DNA from: Alphaproteobacteria bacterium
GTDB lineage: Bacteria; Pseudomonadota; Alphaproteobacteria; Rhodobacterales; Rhodobacteraceae
Length of the DNA: 7,006 bases
Reading direction: 5' to 3'
Assembly: GCA_003695135.1 (NCBI GenBank)
Contig: RFIR01000413.1
Location: 1-7,006 of the forward strand
In this document: piece after piece, positions 1 to 6,836 of the stretch
Numbering within the stretch: position 1 is the stretch's first letter
Layout of the letters: each line of letters opens with the position of its first letter
Program-made: the position numbers and the translations under genes
The notes under the pieces: model-generated
Seen by the model: only the letters and a program-made list of their open reading frames with translations
The model's database searches: none
Told to the model about the DNA's origin: nothing

Positions 1-1464
1 GCCATCGACCACCCGCAGCACCGCGGGCGCCGAGCGGAAGGAATGTTCGAGCGCAGCCTCGTGCAGTTCGCTTCCCAGCCCTTCCAGCCTGCGGGCCACG
101 CGCTGTTTCATCTCGGCGAACACCGCCGGATCGGCGCCCTGGAAGGAATAGATCGACTGCTTCAGATCGCCCACCGCAAACAGCGTCCGGCCGGCGGGGC
201 GCGCGCCCTCGCCGGAAAAGAATTCCTCGCTCAGCGCCTCGATGATCCGCCATTGCGCCGGGCTGGTATCCTGCGCCTCGTCGACCAGTATGTGGTCGAT
301 GCCGCCATCGAGCCGGTAGAGCACCCAGCCCGCGGCGCCGGAGCGCAGCAGCGCCTCGACCCCGGCGATCAGATCGTCGAAATCGAGCGCGCCCCGGTCG
401 GCCTTCAGCCGCGCCTGCAGATCGAGAAAGCCGCGGGCAAAGCCGTGCAGCGCCACCGCATCCTGCAGGCCGAGAAGGCCCAGCCGCTTCGGGCGCAGCG
501 CCTCGGCGCGGTCAGCCATGGCATCGAGAAGTTCGACATCTTCGCCCAGCACCTCCCGGGTGGCCTTGGTGGGAAACTTCCCTGCCCTGGAAGTGCCCGC
601 GTTTGGGCCGGAGCCGGTCAGCAGCAGACCCTCCAGCGTCTGCAGCAGGGCGCCGGTCTCGCCAAGCTGCAGCGCCGCCTGCAACCGTTCGCCCGCCTTG
701 ACGTCGTTGGTCGAGCCGCCCAGCAGCACTTCGACCAGCCGCTCCAGAAACCCCGGGCCGACATTGCCCAGCAGCCGCGCCAGCAGCGACTCGAGGCTCT
801 CGCCCGGCGCCACCCCGAAAAGCTTCGCCAGCGCCGCCTCCGTCACCCCCGGCGGGAACAGGTCGCGCCCGGACTGGATCGCCCGGATCAGCCCGTCGAG
901 CGTCGTGTCGGGCATGCGCATCGCCATCAGGTCGAAGGCGGGATCGGTGCCCGCCTCGGCCCGGCGCGCCATCGCCTCGCGCAGATCGGCTAGCAGCGCG
1001 GCGAGGCTGCGCTCGTCGATCACCCGGAAATCGGGGCTGACCCCGGCCTCGAGCGGGAAGCGGCGCAATATGGCATCGCAGAAGGCGTGGATGGTCTGGA
1101 TCTTCAGCCCGCCCGGCGTCTCCAGCGCCTGCGCGAACAGCCGCCGCGCGCGGGCGAGGAATTCGGGCGTGGCCTCAAGCGGGTCCTCCTGCAGGCGCTG
1201 AAGCTCGGTGCAGAGCGCATCGTCGGCCATCAGCGCCCAGCGGCCCAGCCGTTCGAACAGCCGCGCCTGCATCTCCGCCGCCGCGGTGCGGGTATAGGTC
1301 AGGCACAGGATGCGCTCGGGCGGGGTGCCCGCGAGAAGGAGCCGCGCCACCCGGTCGGTCAGCACCCTTGTCTTGCCAGAGCCGGCATTGGCCATCACCC
1401 AGCTCGACCGCGCCGGGTCGGCCGCGCGCACCTGCGCCCGCGAGGCGTCGTCGAGCCGGTTCAT
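1..1464 (-). CDS. addA: AddA, N-terminal part of the AddAB helicase-nuclease (partial, continues past the left edge)
   Basis: AddA is the UvrD/Rep-type (superfamily 1A) 3'-5' helicase and nuclease subunit of AddAB, which resects double-strand ends in the cytoplasm for RecA-dependent recombination. I translated this frame by hand: 488 codons are open from the ATG at 1464 to base 1, and the C-terminal 2B/nuclease half lies outside the window. The helicase motifs appear in order: Walker A ANAGSGKT at residues 25-32, motif Ia CLTYTRTAAAEM at about 54-65, KIQTIHAFC soon after, Walker B LVDEAQDT with DEAQD at 395-399, GDLKQSIYSFQGA starting at 432, and LEHSFRSAP near residue 475. The start ATG overlaps the addB stop (ATGA, 1461-1464) and is preceded by a strong GGAGG site inside the addB 3' end, which suggests translational coupling. 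The family is very secure. Nothing suggests decay in the visible part. The nuclease motif cannot be checked here. Confidence 0.96.
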   Translation of the reverse strand, partial: MNRLDDASRAQVRAADPARSSWVMANAGSGKTRVLTDRVARLLLAGTPPERILCLTYTRTAAAEMQARLFERLGRWALMADDALCTELQRLQEDPLEATPEFLARARRLFAQALETPGGLKIQTIHAFCDAILRRFPLEAGVSPDFRVIDERSLAALLADLREAMARRAEAGTDPAFDLMAMRMPDTTLDGLIRAIQSGRDLFPPGVTEAALAKLFGVAPGESLESLLARLLGNVGPGFLERLVEVLLGGSTNDVKAGERLQAALQLGETGALLQTLEGLLLTGSGPNAGTSRAGKFPTKATREVLGEDVELLDAMADRAEALRPKRLGLLGLQDAVALHGFARGFLDLQARLKADRGALDFDDLIAGVEALLRSGAAGWVLYRLDGGIDHILVDEAQDTSPAQWRIIEALSEEFFSGEGARPAGRTLFAVGDLKQSIYSFQGADPAVFAEMKQRVARRLEGLGSELHEAALEHSFRSAPAVLRVVDG

Positions 1465-4379
1465 GCGCCGCCCTCCTCCTCGCTGTCCTCCCACTCGGCG
1501 CGGCGGGCGAGATGGTCGTAATCGCCCTCCTCGGCCAGCGTCTTCGGGCGCAGCCGCGAGAGATAGGGCGTGTCGGGGTCGTCATAGAGTGCCAGCATCT
1601 CGGTCAGCCGCGCGCGCTCGTTGGCGGTCTGGCCGGGTTCGAGGTTGAAGTCCCGTGCCTTGCCGCCCTCGCCGCTGCCGGTGACGCCGAGGAAGCTGAC
1701 CCGGGCCACCGGTTCGGCGGGCAGCCCGTTGAAGCCGCCCGCCTCGGCGATCAGCGCCTCCAGATGCAGCTGGCGGTTGAAGTGCTCCACTTCGCCCTTG
1801 CCGGGCGGGGTGCCGGTCTTGTAGTCGATCAGATGCAGCCCCCCGGCATCGAGCCGGTCGATGCGGTCGGCCCGGGCGGTCAGCGTGAACGGGCCGCCGG
1901 GCAGGTCGATCGGCATCCGGCCGCGCGCCTCCAGCGCCAGCGGCTGGCCCGCCTGCCGGCGCGCCCTCTCGCCCTTCACGAACCAGGCTGCCGCCCGGCG
2001 GATGCGCCCGCGCCACAGCCGGCGTTCGGCCGGCCAGGGCACGGCGCGGTCGATCTCCTCGCCGGCGAGACGTTCCAGCAGCGCCTCGGCATCATCGGGC
2101 AGGCCCGCGCGCGTGGCCTCGACAAAGCGCTGCAGCACCCGGTGCAGCACCATGCCGCGATCGCGCGCATCGGGCGGGCGGCCCAGCGGGTCGAGCTTCT
2201 CCAGCTTCAGCACCTTCTCGGCATAGACGGCATAGGGATCGCGGATCAGCGCCTCGATACGCGTCACCGACAGCTTGCGCGGGCGTGCGGCGCGCGGCGG
2301 CCGTGGCGAGGGGCGCGGCGCGGGCGGCAGCTCGGCCTCGGGCCGGTCGAGCGCGCGGGCGAGCGTCAGCCAGCCCTCGCCGCGGGCGCGCATGGCTGCC
2401 AGCGCCGCCGGGCCTTCCTCGCCCGCGCCGCCCAGCAGGTTCTCCAGCCGGATCAGCCAGCGCGAGGCGACGGTGGGTGCGCCCTCCGCCCGCCTTGCGC
2501 GGGACAGGATCACCTCCGCCCCGCCCGCGGCGCACTGGAAGTCATGGGCGGCAAGCCCGACCTGCCGTTCCGGAGCCGCCAGCCCCAGCGCGGCGCGCAT
2601 CGGCCGCGACAGCCAGGGCTCGATGCCGGGCAGGGCGGGCCACACCGTCTCGTTGAGCCCGCCGAGGATGACGCGCGATGCCGTCTCCAGCCGCGCCTCG
2701 CGATTGCCCAGGATGCGGATGCGCGGATCGGGCGGGTTGGCGGGATCGGCCGGCGGCACGTTGACCGCCTCCATCAGGAGCTCGAGGAGATGGACGAACT
2801 CCGCCCCGCTCATTGGTTGTTCGCTCGGGGCCTCCTCGGCGAATCGCGCCAGCAGATCGGCGGCCGCCCGGCCATCGGCCTGCCGCCACAGCCGCGCGGG
2901 ATCGCCGGAAAGCCCGGCGCAGATGCGCGCGGCGGCGCGGGTCAGCCGCCCCAGATGCGCCGCCGCGGTTTCGGCCGGGGCGGCGAGCGCGGCGAGGCAG
3001 TCGGCAAGCCAGGCCGACCAGGCCGCATCGAGTTCCGCCGCGGCCAACTCGCCCGCCTCCAGTTCGGGCCGGCCGGTCTTGCGCAGGTGACGTTCCAGCC
3101 GCGTGGTCTGCAGCATGTGTTCGCGCCGCGCATCCTCCTCGCCGCCGCTCAGCGGGTGCTTGAGGAGCGCGATCAGCCGCCCGGCCGCCACCGGCCCGCC
3201 GGCCATGCGCGCCACCAGCCGCAGGAAGATGCCCGGCGGGGTCTGCCCCAGCGGCCGCCCGGCGCTGTCATCGGGCCGGATGCCCCAGCGCTGCAGCGCC
3301 GCGGTGACGAGGCGGGCCAGCTGCCGGTCCGGCGTGATCAGCGCCGCGGTCCGGCCGGGATGGTCCAGCACCTCGCGTAGCGCCAGCGCGATGGCCTGCG
3401 CCTCGGCGCGCGGAGTGTCGGCCTCGATCAAAGTCAGCCCGGCCGTGGCCGCCAGTACCTCGGCCCGAAGGGCGGGCAGTTCGGCCAGCCAGCGATCGGT
3501 GACCGGGGCGGGATGGAGCGCGAGCCCGATCAGCCGGTTCTGCGGCGGGGCCGGCACCGGCTCCCACGGGGCGACCGCCTCGGCCGGCACATCCAGCGCC
3601 TTCAGCACCGCGGCCATCGCCGCCTGCGGGTGGTCGGGGCCGAGCCGGTCGCGCACCGCATCGGGCAGGCTGGCGTCGAAGCCCGGCAGCACCACCGCGC
3701 CCGATGGCAGCCGCGCCACCGCCTGCATCAAGGCGGCGGTTACCGGACGGCTGCCGGTTGAAGCGGCAAGGATCACCGGGTGATCGGGCGGCTCTGCGGC
3801 CCAGACCGCGCAGATCGCCTCGATCGCTGCGCGCAGCCGCAGCGCCGGTTCCGGCCCCGCCCCCGCCTCGGCCAGCATCTGCGGCCAGTGCGCGGTCAGG
3901 ATCTGCAGGAAGCGCAGGCTGGTCTGCCAGTGGCTGGCATAGGGTCCGGCATCGATGCCCTCCAGCGCCGCGGGCGGGATGCCGGCCCCCTGCAGCTCGT
4001 CCAGGAGCGCGATCAGGCTGCGGGCGAGATCGAAACGCGCCTCGCGCGGCGCCAGGGTCGGCTCGCGCGCGATCAGCGCACCGACCAGCTCGGCCAGCCG
4101 CAGGAGCCGGTAAAGCTCGCCCGGCGCCGGGGGCAGGGCGGGGCCCAGCGGATGATCGGCCAGATCCTGCACCACCAATATGCGCGGAAGAAGCGCCGAG
4201 GGCCCCAGCGCCTGTTCCAGCGCCGCGCCGATCACGCTGGCGCTGCGGCGTGCGTTGACGATGATCTTGATGCGGGCAATTGCCTCGGGCGGCAGATGTC
4301 CATACCGGCGCAGGAAGCCGGCGGCGAAGGCATTGGGGAAATCCGCCCCCGGCGGCAGATGGAACAGATGCGGGTTCAT
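1461..4379 (-). CDS. addB: AddB, nuclease/scaffold subunit of AddAB (alphaproteobacterial type)
   Basis: AddB is the partner of AddA. In AddAB it has an inactive helicase-like fold and a C-terminal PD-(D/E)XK nuclease that cuts the 5'-ended strand. The 972-aa length suits the alphaproteobacterial AddB family. Visible elements: an N-terminal region without a Walker A (starts MNPHLFHLPPGADFPNAF); a central helicase-like part with LTLIEADTPRAEAQAIA, ALITPDRQLARLV and RIRILGNREARLETASRVIL; then RGMVLHRVLQRF with His746; and the nuclease core ARADRID (Asp838) followed by HLIDYKTG (Asp852, Lys854). After the core comes SFLGVTG, then the tail TPYLSRLRPKTLAEEGDYDHLARRAEWEDSEEEGGA in two adjoining blocks, with no cysteine. 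The ATG at 4379 overlaps the stop of the upstream nucleotidyltransferase (ATGA) and has AAGGGA just before it. The TGA overlaps the addA start. The family is secure; the catalytic residues are assigned from motif pattern, not from an alignment. Confidence 0.95.
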   Translation of the reverse strand: MNPHLFHLPPGADFPNAFAAGFLRRYGHLPPEAIARIKIIVNARRSASVIGAALEQALGPSALLPRILVVQDLADHPLGPALPPAPGELYRLLRLAELVGALIAREPTLAPREARFDLARSLIALLDELQGAGIPPAALEGIDAGPYASHWQTSLRFLQILTAHWPQMLAEAGAGPEPALRLRAAIEAICAVWAAEPPDHPVILAASTGSRPVTAALMQAVARLPSGAVVLPGFDASLPDAVRDRLGPDHPQAAMAAVLKALDVPAEAVAPWEPVPAPPQNRLIGLALHPAPVTDRWLAELPALRAEVLAATAGLTLIEADTPRAEAQAIALALREVLDHPGRTAALITPDRQLARLVTAALQRWGIRPDDSAGRPLGQTPPGIFLRLVARMAGGPVAAGRLIALLKHPLSGGEEDARREHMLQTTRLERHLRKTGRPELEAGELAAAELDAAWSAWLADCLAALAAPAETAAAHLGRLTRAAARICAGLSGDPARLWRQADGRAAADLLARFAEEAPSEQPMSGAEFVHLLELLMEAVNVPPADPANPPDPRIRILGNREARLETASRVILGGLNETVWPALPGIEPWLSRPMRAALGLAAPERQVGLAAHDFQCAAGGAEVILSRARRAEGAPTVASRWLIRLENLLGGAGEEGPAALAAMRARGEGWLTLARALDRPEAELPPAPRPSPRPPRAARPRKLSVTRIEALIRDPYAVYAEKVLKLEKLDPLGRPPDARDRGMVLHRVLQRFVEATRAGLPDDAEALLERLAGEEIDRAVPWPAERRLWRGRIRRAAAWFVKGERARRQAGQPLALEARGRMPIDLPGGPFTLTARADRIDRLDAGGLHLIDYKTGTPPGKGEVEHFNRQLHLEALIAEAGGFNGLPAEPVARVSFLGVTGSGEGGKARDFNLEPGQTANERARLTEMLALYDDPDTPYLSRLRPKTLAEEGDYDHLARRAEWEDSEEEGGA
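1471..1480 (-). promoter_or_regulatory. Ribosome binding site of addA embedded in the addB 3' end
   Basis: On the minus strand this reads AGGAGGAGGG, two overlapping Shine-Dalgarno cores; the nearer GGAGGG ends 6 nt before the addA ATG at 1464. The same bases encode part of the acidic AddB tail (EEEGG), so the end of AddB doubles as the addA initiation signal. It is the strongest ribosome binding site in the operon and supports the chosen addA start. Confidence 0.8.
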
Positions 4380-5089
4380 CGCGTCCCTTCTGCCAGCAAT
4401 GCCTCGGCCGCTTCAATCCCGGCCGGCGTGCCGACATCGACCCAGCGCCGCGGCCAGACCAGCCCGAACAGCCCGCCATCGGCCCCCATCGCATCCCAGA
4501 TGCGGTTGAGCGAGAAGGCGCCTGAAGGCGCCGCTGCCAGCCGCCCCGTGCGCAGGATCTGCGCCCCGGTATAGACGTAAGGCGCGCTCGCCCGCCCCCC
4601 CCGCCTTGCGAGCCGGCCCGAGGCATCGAGGAAGAAATCGCCCGTACCGGCATGGCAGAGCGCATTCTCGCGCCGCACGACGAGCAGCAGCGCCTCCATG
4701 CGATCCTGCCAGGCCGCGAGCAGGGCGGGCAGCGGATTGCCCTGCCACACCGCATCGCTGTTGAGCCCCAGCACCGGATCGCCGTGCAATAGCGGCAGCG
4801 CCTTGCGCATCCCGCCGCCGGTGTCGAGGATCGCCGGGCGTTCCTCGGAAAACGCGATTTCGGGCCGATCGCGCCCGGCCAGATGCCGGCGGATCATCCC
4901 GGCGCGATAATGCAGGTTGATCACCGCGCGCGGGATGCCGGCCGCCTCGACCAGATCGAGCGTGCGGTCGATCAGGCTGCGCCCGGAAAGCTCGATCAGC
5001 GGCTTGGGCCGCTCGGCGGTCAGCGCGCCCATCCGGGTGCCGAAGCCGGCGGCAAACACCATCGCGCTTTCGACGGGCGGGCGGGTCAC
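4376..5089 (-). CDS. murU: MurU-like sugar-1-phosphate nucleotidyltransferase (probable MurNAc-1-P uridylyltransferase)
   Basis: Predicted cytoplasmic nucleotidyltransferase of 237 aa with a Rossmann-like GT-A fold (the MurU/RmlA/GlmU N-terminal group). MurU joins UTP and MurNAc-1-P to give UDP-MurNAc in peptidoglycan recycling. Signature elements: FAAGFGTRMG (12-21) followed by RPKPLI (27-32), the nucleotide and phosphate-binding loop; LDTGGG (88-93); LNSD with Asp112, probable metal ligand; and WVDVGTP with Asp218, probable second metal ligand. I chose the GTG at 5089 because it makes a GTGA overlap with the stop of the kinase gene and gives a short N-terminal extension (TRPPVESAM) typical of the family; an ATG at 5062 would still keep the whole domain. 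The sugar specificity is inferred from the AmgK-like kinase next door. Sequence alone does not exclude a hexose-1-phosphate guanylyl-, thymidylyl- or uridylyltransferase. An 8-G run crosses codons 163-165; the frame is intact. Confidence 0.85.
   Translation of the reverse strand: MTRPPVESAMVFAAGFGTRMGALTAERPKPLIELSGRSLIDRTLDLVEAAGIPRAVINLHYRAGMIRRHLAGRDRPEIAFSEERPAILDTGGGMRKALPLLHGDPVLGLNSDAVWQGNPLPALLAAWQDRMEALLLVVRRENALCHAGTGDFFLDASGRLARRGGRASAPYVYTGAQILRTGRLAAAPSGAFSLNRIWDAMGADGGLFGLVWPRRWVDVGTPAGIEAAEALLAEGTR
4384..4389 (-). promoter_or_regulatory. Ribosome binding site of addB inside murU
   Basis: The minus strand reads AAGGGA here, followed by CGCG and the addB ATG at 4379. The site lies inside the last codons of the upstream nucleotidyltransferase gene, so addB translation can begin as ribosomes finish that gene. 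It supports the ATG at 4379 as the start. Confidence 0.6.
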
Positions 5090-6096
5090 GCTCGCTGGCC
5101 CCGGATGCGGTCGAGCACGGAGGGTTCCGGCGGCGGGACGTGGCGGGCGACCCACCGCGCCAGATCCGCCATGCCGGGTGCTGCGAGATCGCGCTGCAGG
5201 TGCCACCAGACCCGCGGGATGAGATCCAGGTAATGCGGCTTGCCGTCGCGCAGCCACAGCCGGCAGAACAGCCCGACGATCTTGAGGTTGCGCTGGGCGC
5301 CGAGCGCGGCCAGCGCCTGCCGGAACGCCTCCGGCTCCAGCCCGGTGGCGGCGAGATGACGCGCCATCATCGCCTTGTGCAGCCCCGCGCCGGTATCGCG
5401 GCGAGCGTCTTCGAGAAGCGAGACGAGGTCGTAGGCCGGATGCCCGCGCAGCGCGTCCTGATAGTCGATCAGCCCGACCCGGGCGAGGCCGCTGCGTTCG
5501 GGCAGCCAGAACAGGTTCTGGGCGTGATAGTCGCGCAGCACCACGCAGCCGGTGGCTTCGGCGACGGGACCGAGCGCGGCCAGGAGCAGCGCCCGGTATT
5601 CCGCCGCCATGTCCGCGCCCGGCTCTGTGCCGCTGGCCGCGGGGAGGTACCACAGGATGAGCCGCCCGGCCTCCTCCAGCAGGATGTCGGCATCATAGGG
5701 CGCGAGCCTCGCCGGCGGCTCCATCGTCTGCAGCGCGGCCAGAAGATCGACCGCTGCTTCGTAGAGCTCCGTTTCCATCCCGGGCTGAGCGGTGCAGAGA
5801 TCGGCATAGAGCCCGCGGCCGAAATCCTCGATCAGCAGGAGGCCGCGCGCGGGATCGGCATGGAGGATTTCAGGCGCGCTGAAGCCCTGTTCGCGCAGCC
5901 ACAGCGTTATGGCGATGAAGGGTGCGAGGTCCATGCCATGCTCAGGGGCGGCATCCATCAGCATCGCGGTCCGGCCTTCGCGCCCAGCGATGCGGGCATA
6001 GCGGCGGGCCGAGGCGTCGCCGGCCAGCGGCGCGATACGCGCGTTCGGCCAGCCTGCTGCCTCAAGGAACTGCGCGCGTTCTTCCGCCCGGCTCAT
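5086..6096 (-). CDS. amgK: AmgK-like anomeric sugar kinase (APH/COG3178-type phosphotransferase)
   Basis: 336-aa predicted cytoplasmic kinase of the aminoglycoside phosphotransferase/protein-kinase-like fold. AmgK phosphorylates MurNAc and GlcNAc at the anomeric hydroxyl, making the substrate for MurU. Visible elements: a glycine-poor nucleotide loop GDASARRYARI (26-36), AMLMDA soon after it, LLLIEDFG in the hinge region, the catalytic loop LRDYHAQNLFWL with Asp189 and Asn194, and the DFG-equivalent LIDYQDA with metal-binding Asp211. HPAYDLVSLLEDARRD follows, as is usual for this family. The ATG at 6096 overlaps the tsaE stop (ATGA, 6093-6096). The reading frame is open upstream to 6240, but that extension lies inside tsaE and is out-of-frame shadow sequence. 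The pairing with a MurU-like enzyme is what points to cell-wall recycling. Many genomes label such genes aminoglycoside phosphotransferase, and nothing here supports drug modification. Confidence 0.87.
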   Translation of the reverse strand: MSRAEERAQFLEAAGWPNARIAPLAGDASARRYARIAGREGRTAMLMDAAPEHGMDLAPFIAITLWLREQGFSAPEILHADPARGLLLIEDFGRGLYADLCTAQPGMETELYEAAVDLLAALQTMEPPARLAPYDADILLEEAGRLILWYLPAASGTEPGADMAAEYRALLLAALGPVAEATGCVVLRDYHAQNLFWLPERSGLARVGLIDYQDALRGHPAYDLVSLLEDARRDTGAGLHKAMMARHLAATGLEPEAFRQALAALGAQRNLKIVGLFCRLWLRDGKPHYLDLIPRVWWHLQRDLAAPGMADLARWVARHVPPPEPSVLDRIRGQRA

Positions 6097-6584
6097 GGCG
6101 TCCAGCCCGCAAGCCGCGCAGCCACGCCCGACCAGCCGCCGCCGTAGGCGAGGACTCGGGCGCGCCTGCCTTCGCCTGCATCCTCCAGCGCGATGAGGAG
6201 ATGGCGCGCAGGCGTTTCGGCCCCCAGCCGGTCGGGCCATTCGACGAGGCAGATCGCGGTCTCGAATGCATCGGCAAGGCCGAGTTCCACCACCTCCGCC
6301 GCATCGCCGATGCGATAGAGATCGACATGCCAGATCTCGGTGCCGCCGGCCTCATAGACCTGCACCAGGGTGAAGCTGGGCGATGGGACTTCCTCGCAAA
6401 GCCCATGCGCGGCGAGCCGGGCCTGGATGATGGCACGGGCGAGCGCCGTCTTGCCCGCGCCCAGCGGGCCGGCGAGCAGGACCACATCGCCCGGCGCCAG
6501 AGAGGGCGCGATGCGCGCGCCTAGTGCCGCGGTGGCCGCGGCATCAGGCAGATCGAGCGTGGCGATCGGCTGGGTCTCCGGCAT
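6093..6584 (-). CDS. tsaE: TsaE, ATPase of the tRNA threonylcarbamoyladenosine (t6A37) system
   Basis: TsaE is the small P-loop ATPase that works with TsaB and TsaD to transfer the threonylcarbamoyl group to A37 of ANN-decoding tRNAs in the cytoplasm. The 163-aa protein is of normal family length. Visible motifs: Walker A LLAGPLGAGKTALAR with GPLGAGKT at 39-46, the conserved VPSPSFTLVQVYE (66-78), HVDLYRI around 86-92, and LVEWPDRLG with Glu115 and Trp116, all in the usual order. The frame stays open upstream to 6935, but that part is arginine-rich and resembles nothing, and the ATG at 6584 gives the normal N-terminus (MPETQPIATLDL). TAGAGG stands 7 nt before this ATG. It is the first gene of the visible operon and overlaps the next gene by 4 nt, so it is probably the promoter-proximal gene. 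TsaE is essential in most bacteria studied, which would keep the operon expressed. Confidence 0.95.
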   Translation of the reverse strand: MPETQPIATLDLPDAAATAALGARIAPSLAPGDVVLLAGPLGAGKTALARAIIQARLAAHGLCEEVPSPSFTLVQVYEAGGTEIWHVDLYRIGDAAEVVELGLADAFETAICLVEWPDRLGAETPARHLLIALEDAGEGRRARVLAYGGGWSGVAARLAGWTP

Positions 6585-6591
6585 GGGCCAG

Positions 6592-6597
6592 CCTCTA
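6592..6597 (-). promoter_or_regulatory. Ribosome binding site of tsaE
   Basis: The minus strand reads TAGAGG, whose GAGG core is 7 nt from the ATG at 6584. It decides between this start and any upstream start in the long open frame that reaches 6935. Confidence 0.6.
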
Positions 6598-6751
6598 CGC
6601 AACTGATCGCGCGATGGCCAGCGCGTCCTGCATTCGCGGCGGAGGCGCAGCCGCGCGTCGGGCAACTGAAAAGGGACGCGGTGCGGCGAGGGACAGGCGA
6701 TGGCGGCCGGGCGCGCAGAATGCCGTTGCGTTGGAGATTGCCAATCCCCGT

Positions 6752-6781
6752 CGGCGCTCGCGGGCGCCGCGAAATGCGGCG
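6752..6781. repeat. Two overlapping, mutually exclusive hairpins upstream of tsaE
   Basis: The first inverted repeat pairs CGGCGC (6752-6757) with GCGCCG (6764-6769) around a 6-nt loop. The second pairs CGCCGC (6765-6770) with GCGGCG (6776-6781) around the loop GAAAT. Both stems are perfect over 6 bp, and they share 6765-6769, so only one can form at a time. If transcription starts in the AT-rich patch to the right, both lie near the 5' end of the tsaE leader RNA. No T-run directly follows the stem on either strand, so this is not a classical intrinsic terminator. Short GC stems also arise by chance at this base composition. Confidence 0.45.
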
Positions 6782-6790
6782 TTACATGAG

Positions 6791-6819
6791 ATTTTCTTAT
6801 TTTCACTGTTGATTGTAAA
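6791..6819 (-). promoter_or_regulatory. Weak sigma70-like promoter candidate for the tsaE-addA operon
   Basis: On the minus strand TTTACA (6819-6814, five of six matches to TTGACA) is separated by exactly 17 nt from GAAAAT (6796-6791, four of six matches to TATAAT). It points toward tsaE and would give a leader of roughly 200 nt. AT-rich DNA produces such matches easily, and alphaproteobacterial promoters are often poor consensus matches, so a promoter closer to tsaE is quite possible. Confidence 0.25.
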
Positions 6820-6836
6820 ATATTGATTGCAAATAT
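6809..6836 (+). repeat. Tandem 14-bp near-repeat in the AT-rich patch
   Basis: TTGATTGTAAAATA (6809-6822) is followed at once by TTGATTGCAAATAT (6823-6836). The first seven bases are identical, as are the AAA at unit positions 9-11. The shared ATATTGATT (6820-6828) recurs at 6944-6952 inside the insertion-sequence end. The arrangement could be a pair of protein half-sites in direct orientation or a chance result of low complexity. Confidence 0.35.
6816..6828 (-). promoter_or_regulatory. Candidate IHF binding site
   Basis: The minus strand reads AATCAATATTTTA, a full match to the classical IHF consensus WATCAANNNNTTR, in the middle of an AT-rich patch where IHF would be expected to bend DNA. 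The site overlaps the candidate -35 hexamer for the operon. The match is exact, but the consensus is short and low in GC, so binding is an inference. Confidence 0.35.

Noticed and set aside
43..993. A 316-codon plus-strand frame opposite addA
   Set aside because: The minus strand carries all expected SF1 helicase motifs in one unbroken frame, so this is a shadow.
1368..3380. A 670-codon open frame on the plus strand opposite addB
   Set aside because: It lies entirely antisense to addB and the start of addA, both of which have clear family motifs. Its product is rich in Arg, Ala, Gly and Gln with no recognisable domain, as expected for the complementary strand of GC-rich codons.
3268..4755. 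A 495-codon minus-strand frame overlapping addB and murU
   Set aside because: It runs out of frame through two well-supported genes and encodes low-complexity Arg/Ala/Gly sequence.
5086..6096. Aminoglycoside resistance gene
   Set aside because: The fold is shared, but the catalytic loop pattern, the partner nucleotidyltransferase and the housekeeping operon context point to a sugar kinase, not to antibiotic modification.
6594..6792. Possible remnant of a histidine kinase C-terminus on the minus strand (a frame containing FRGARERRRGLAIS and ending at a TAG just before tsaE)
   Set aside because: The resemblance to a kinase G2 box is limited to a few residues, the GLGLAI core is incomplete, the rest does not match, and third-position GC (roughly two thirds by my count) is below that of the real genes.
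6765..6806. Intrinsic terminator on the plus strand formed by the GAAAT-loop hairpin and the T-rich stretch after it
   Set aside because: The T-rich stretch begins about ten bases after the stem and is interrupted, and no plus-strand gene ends upstream of it.
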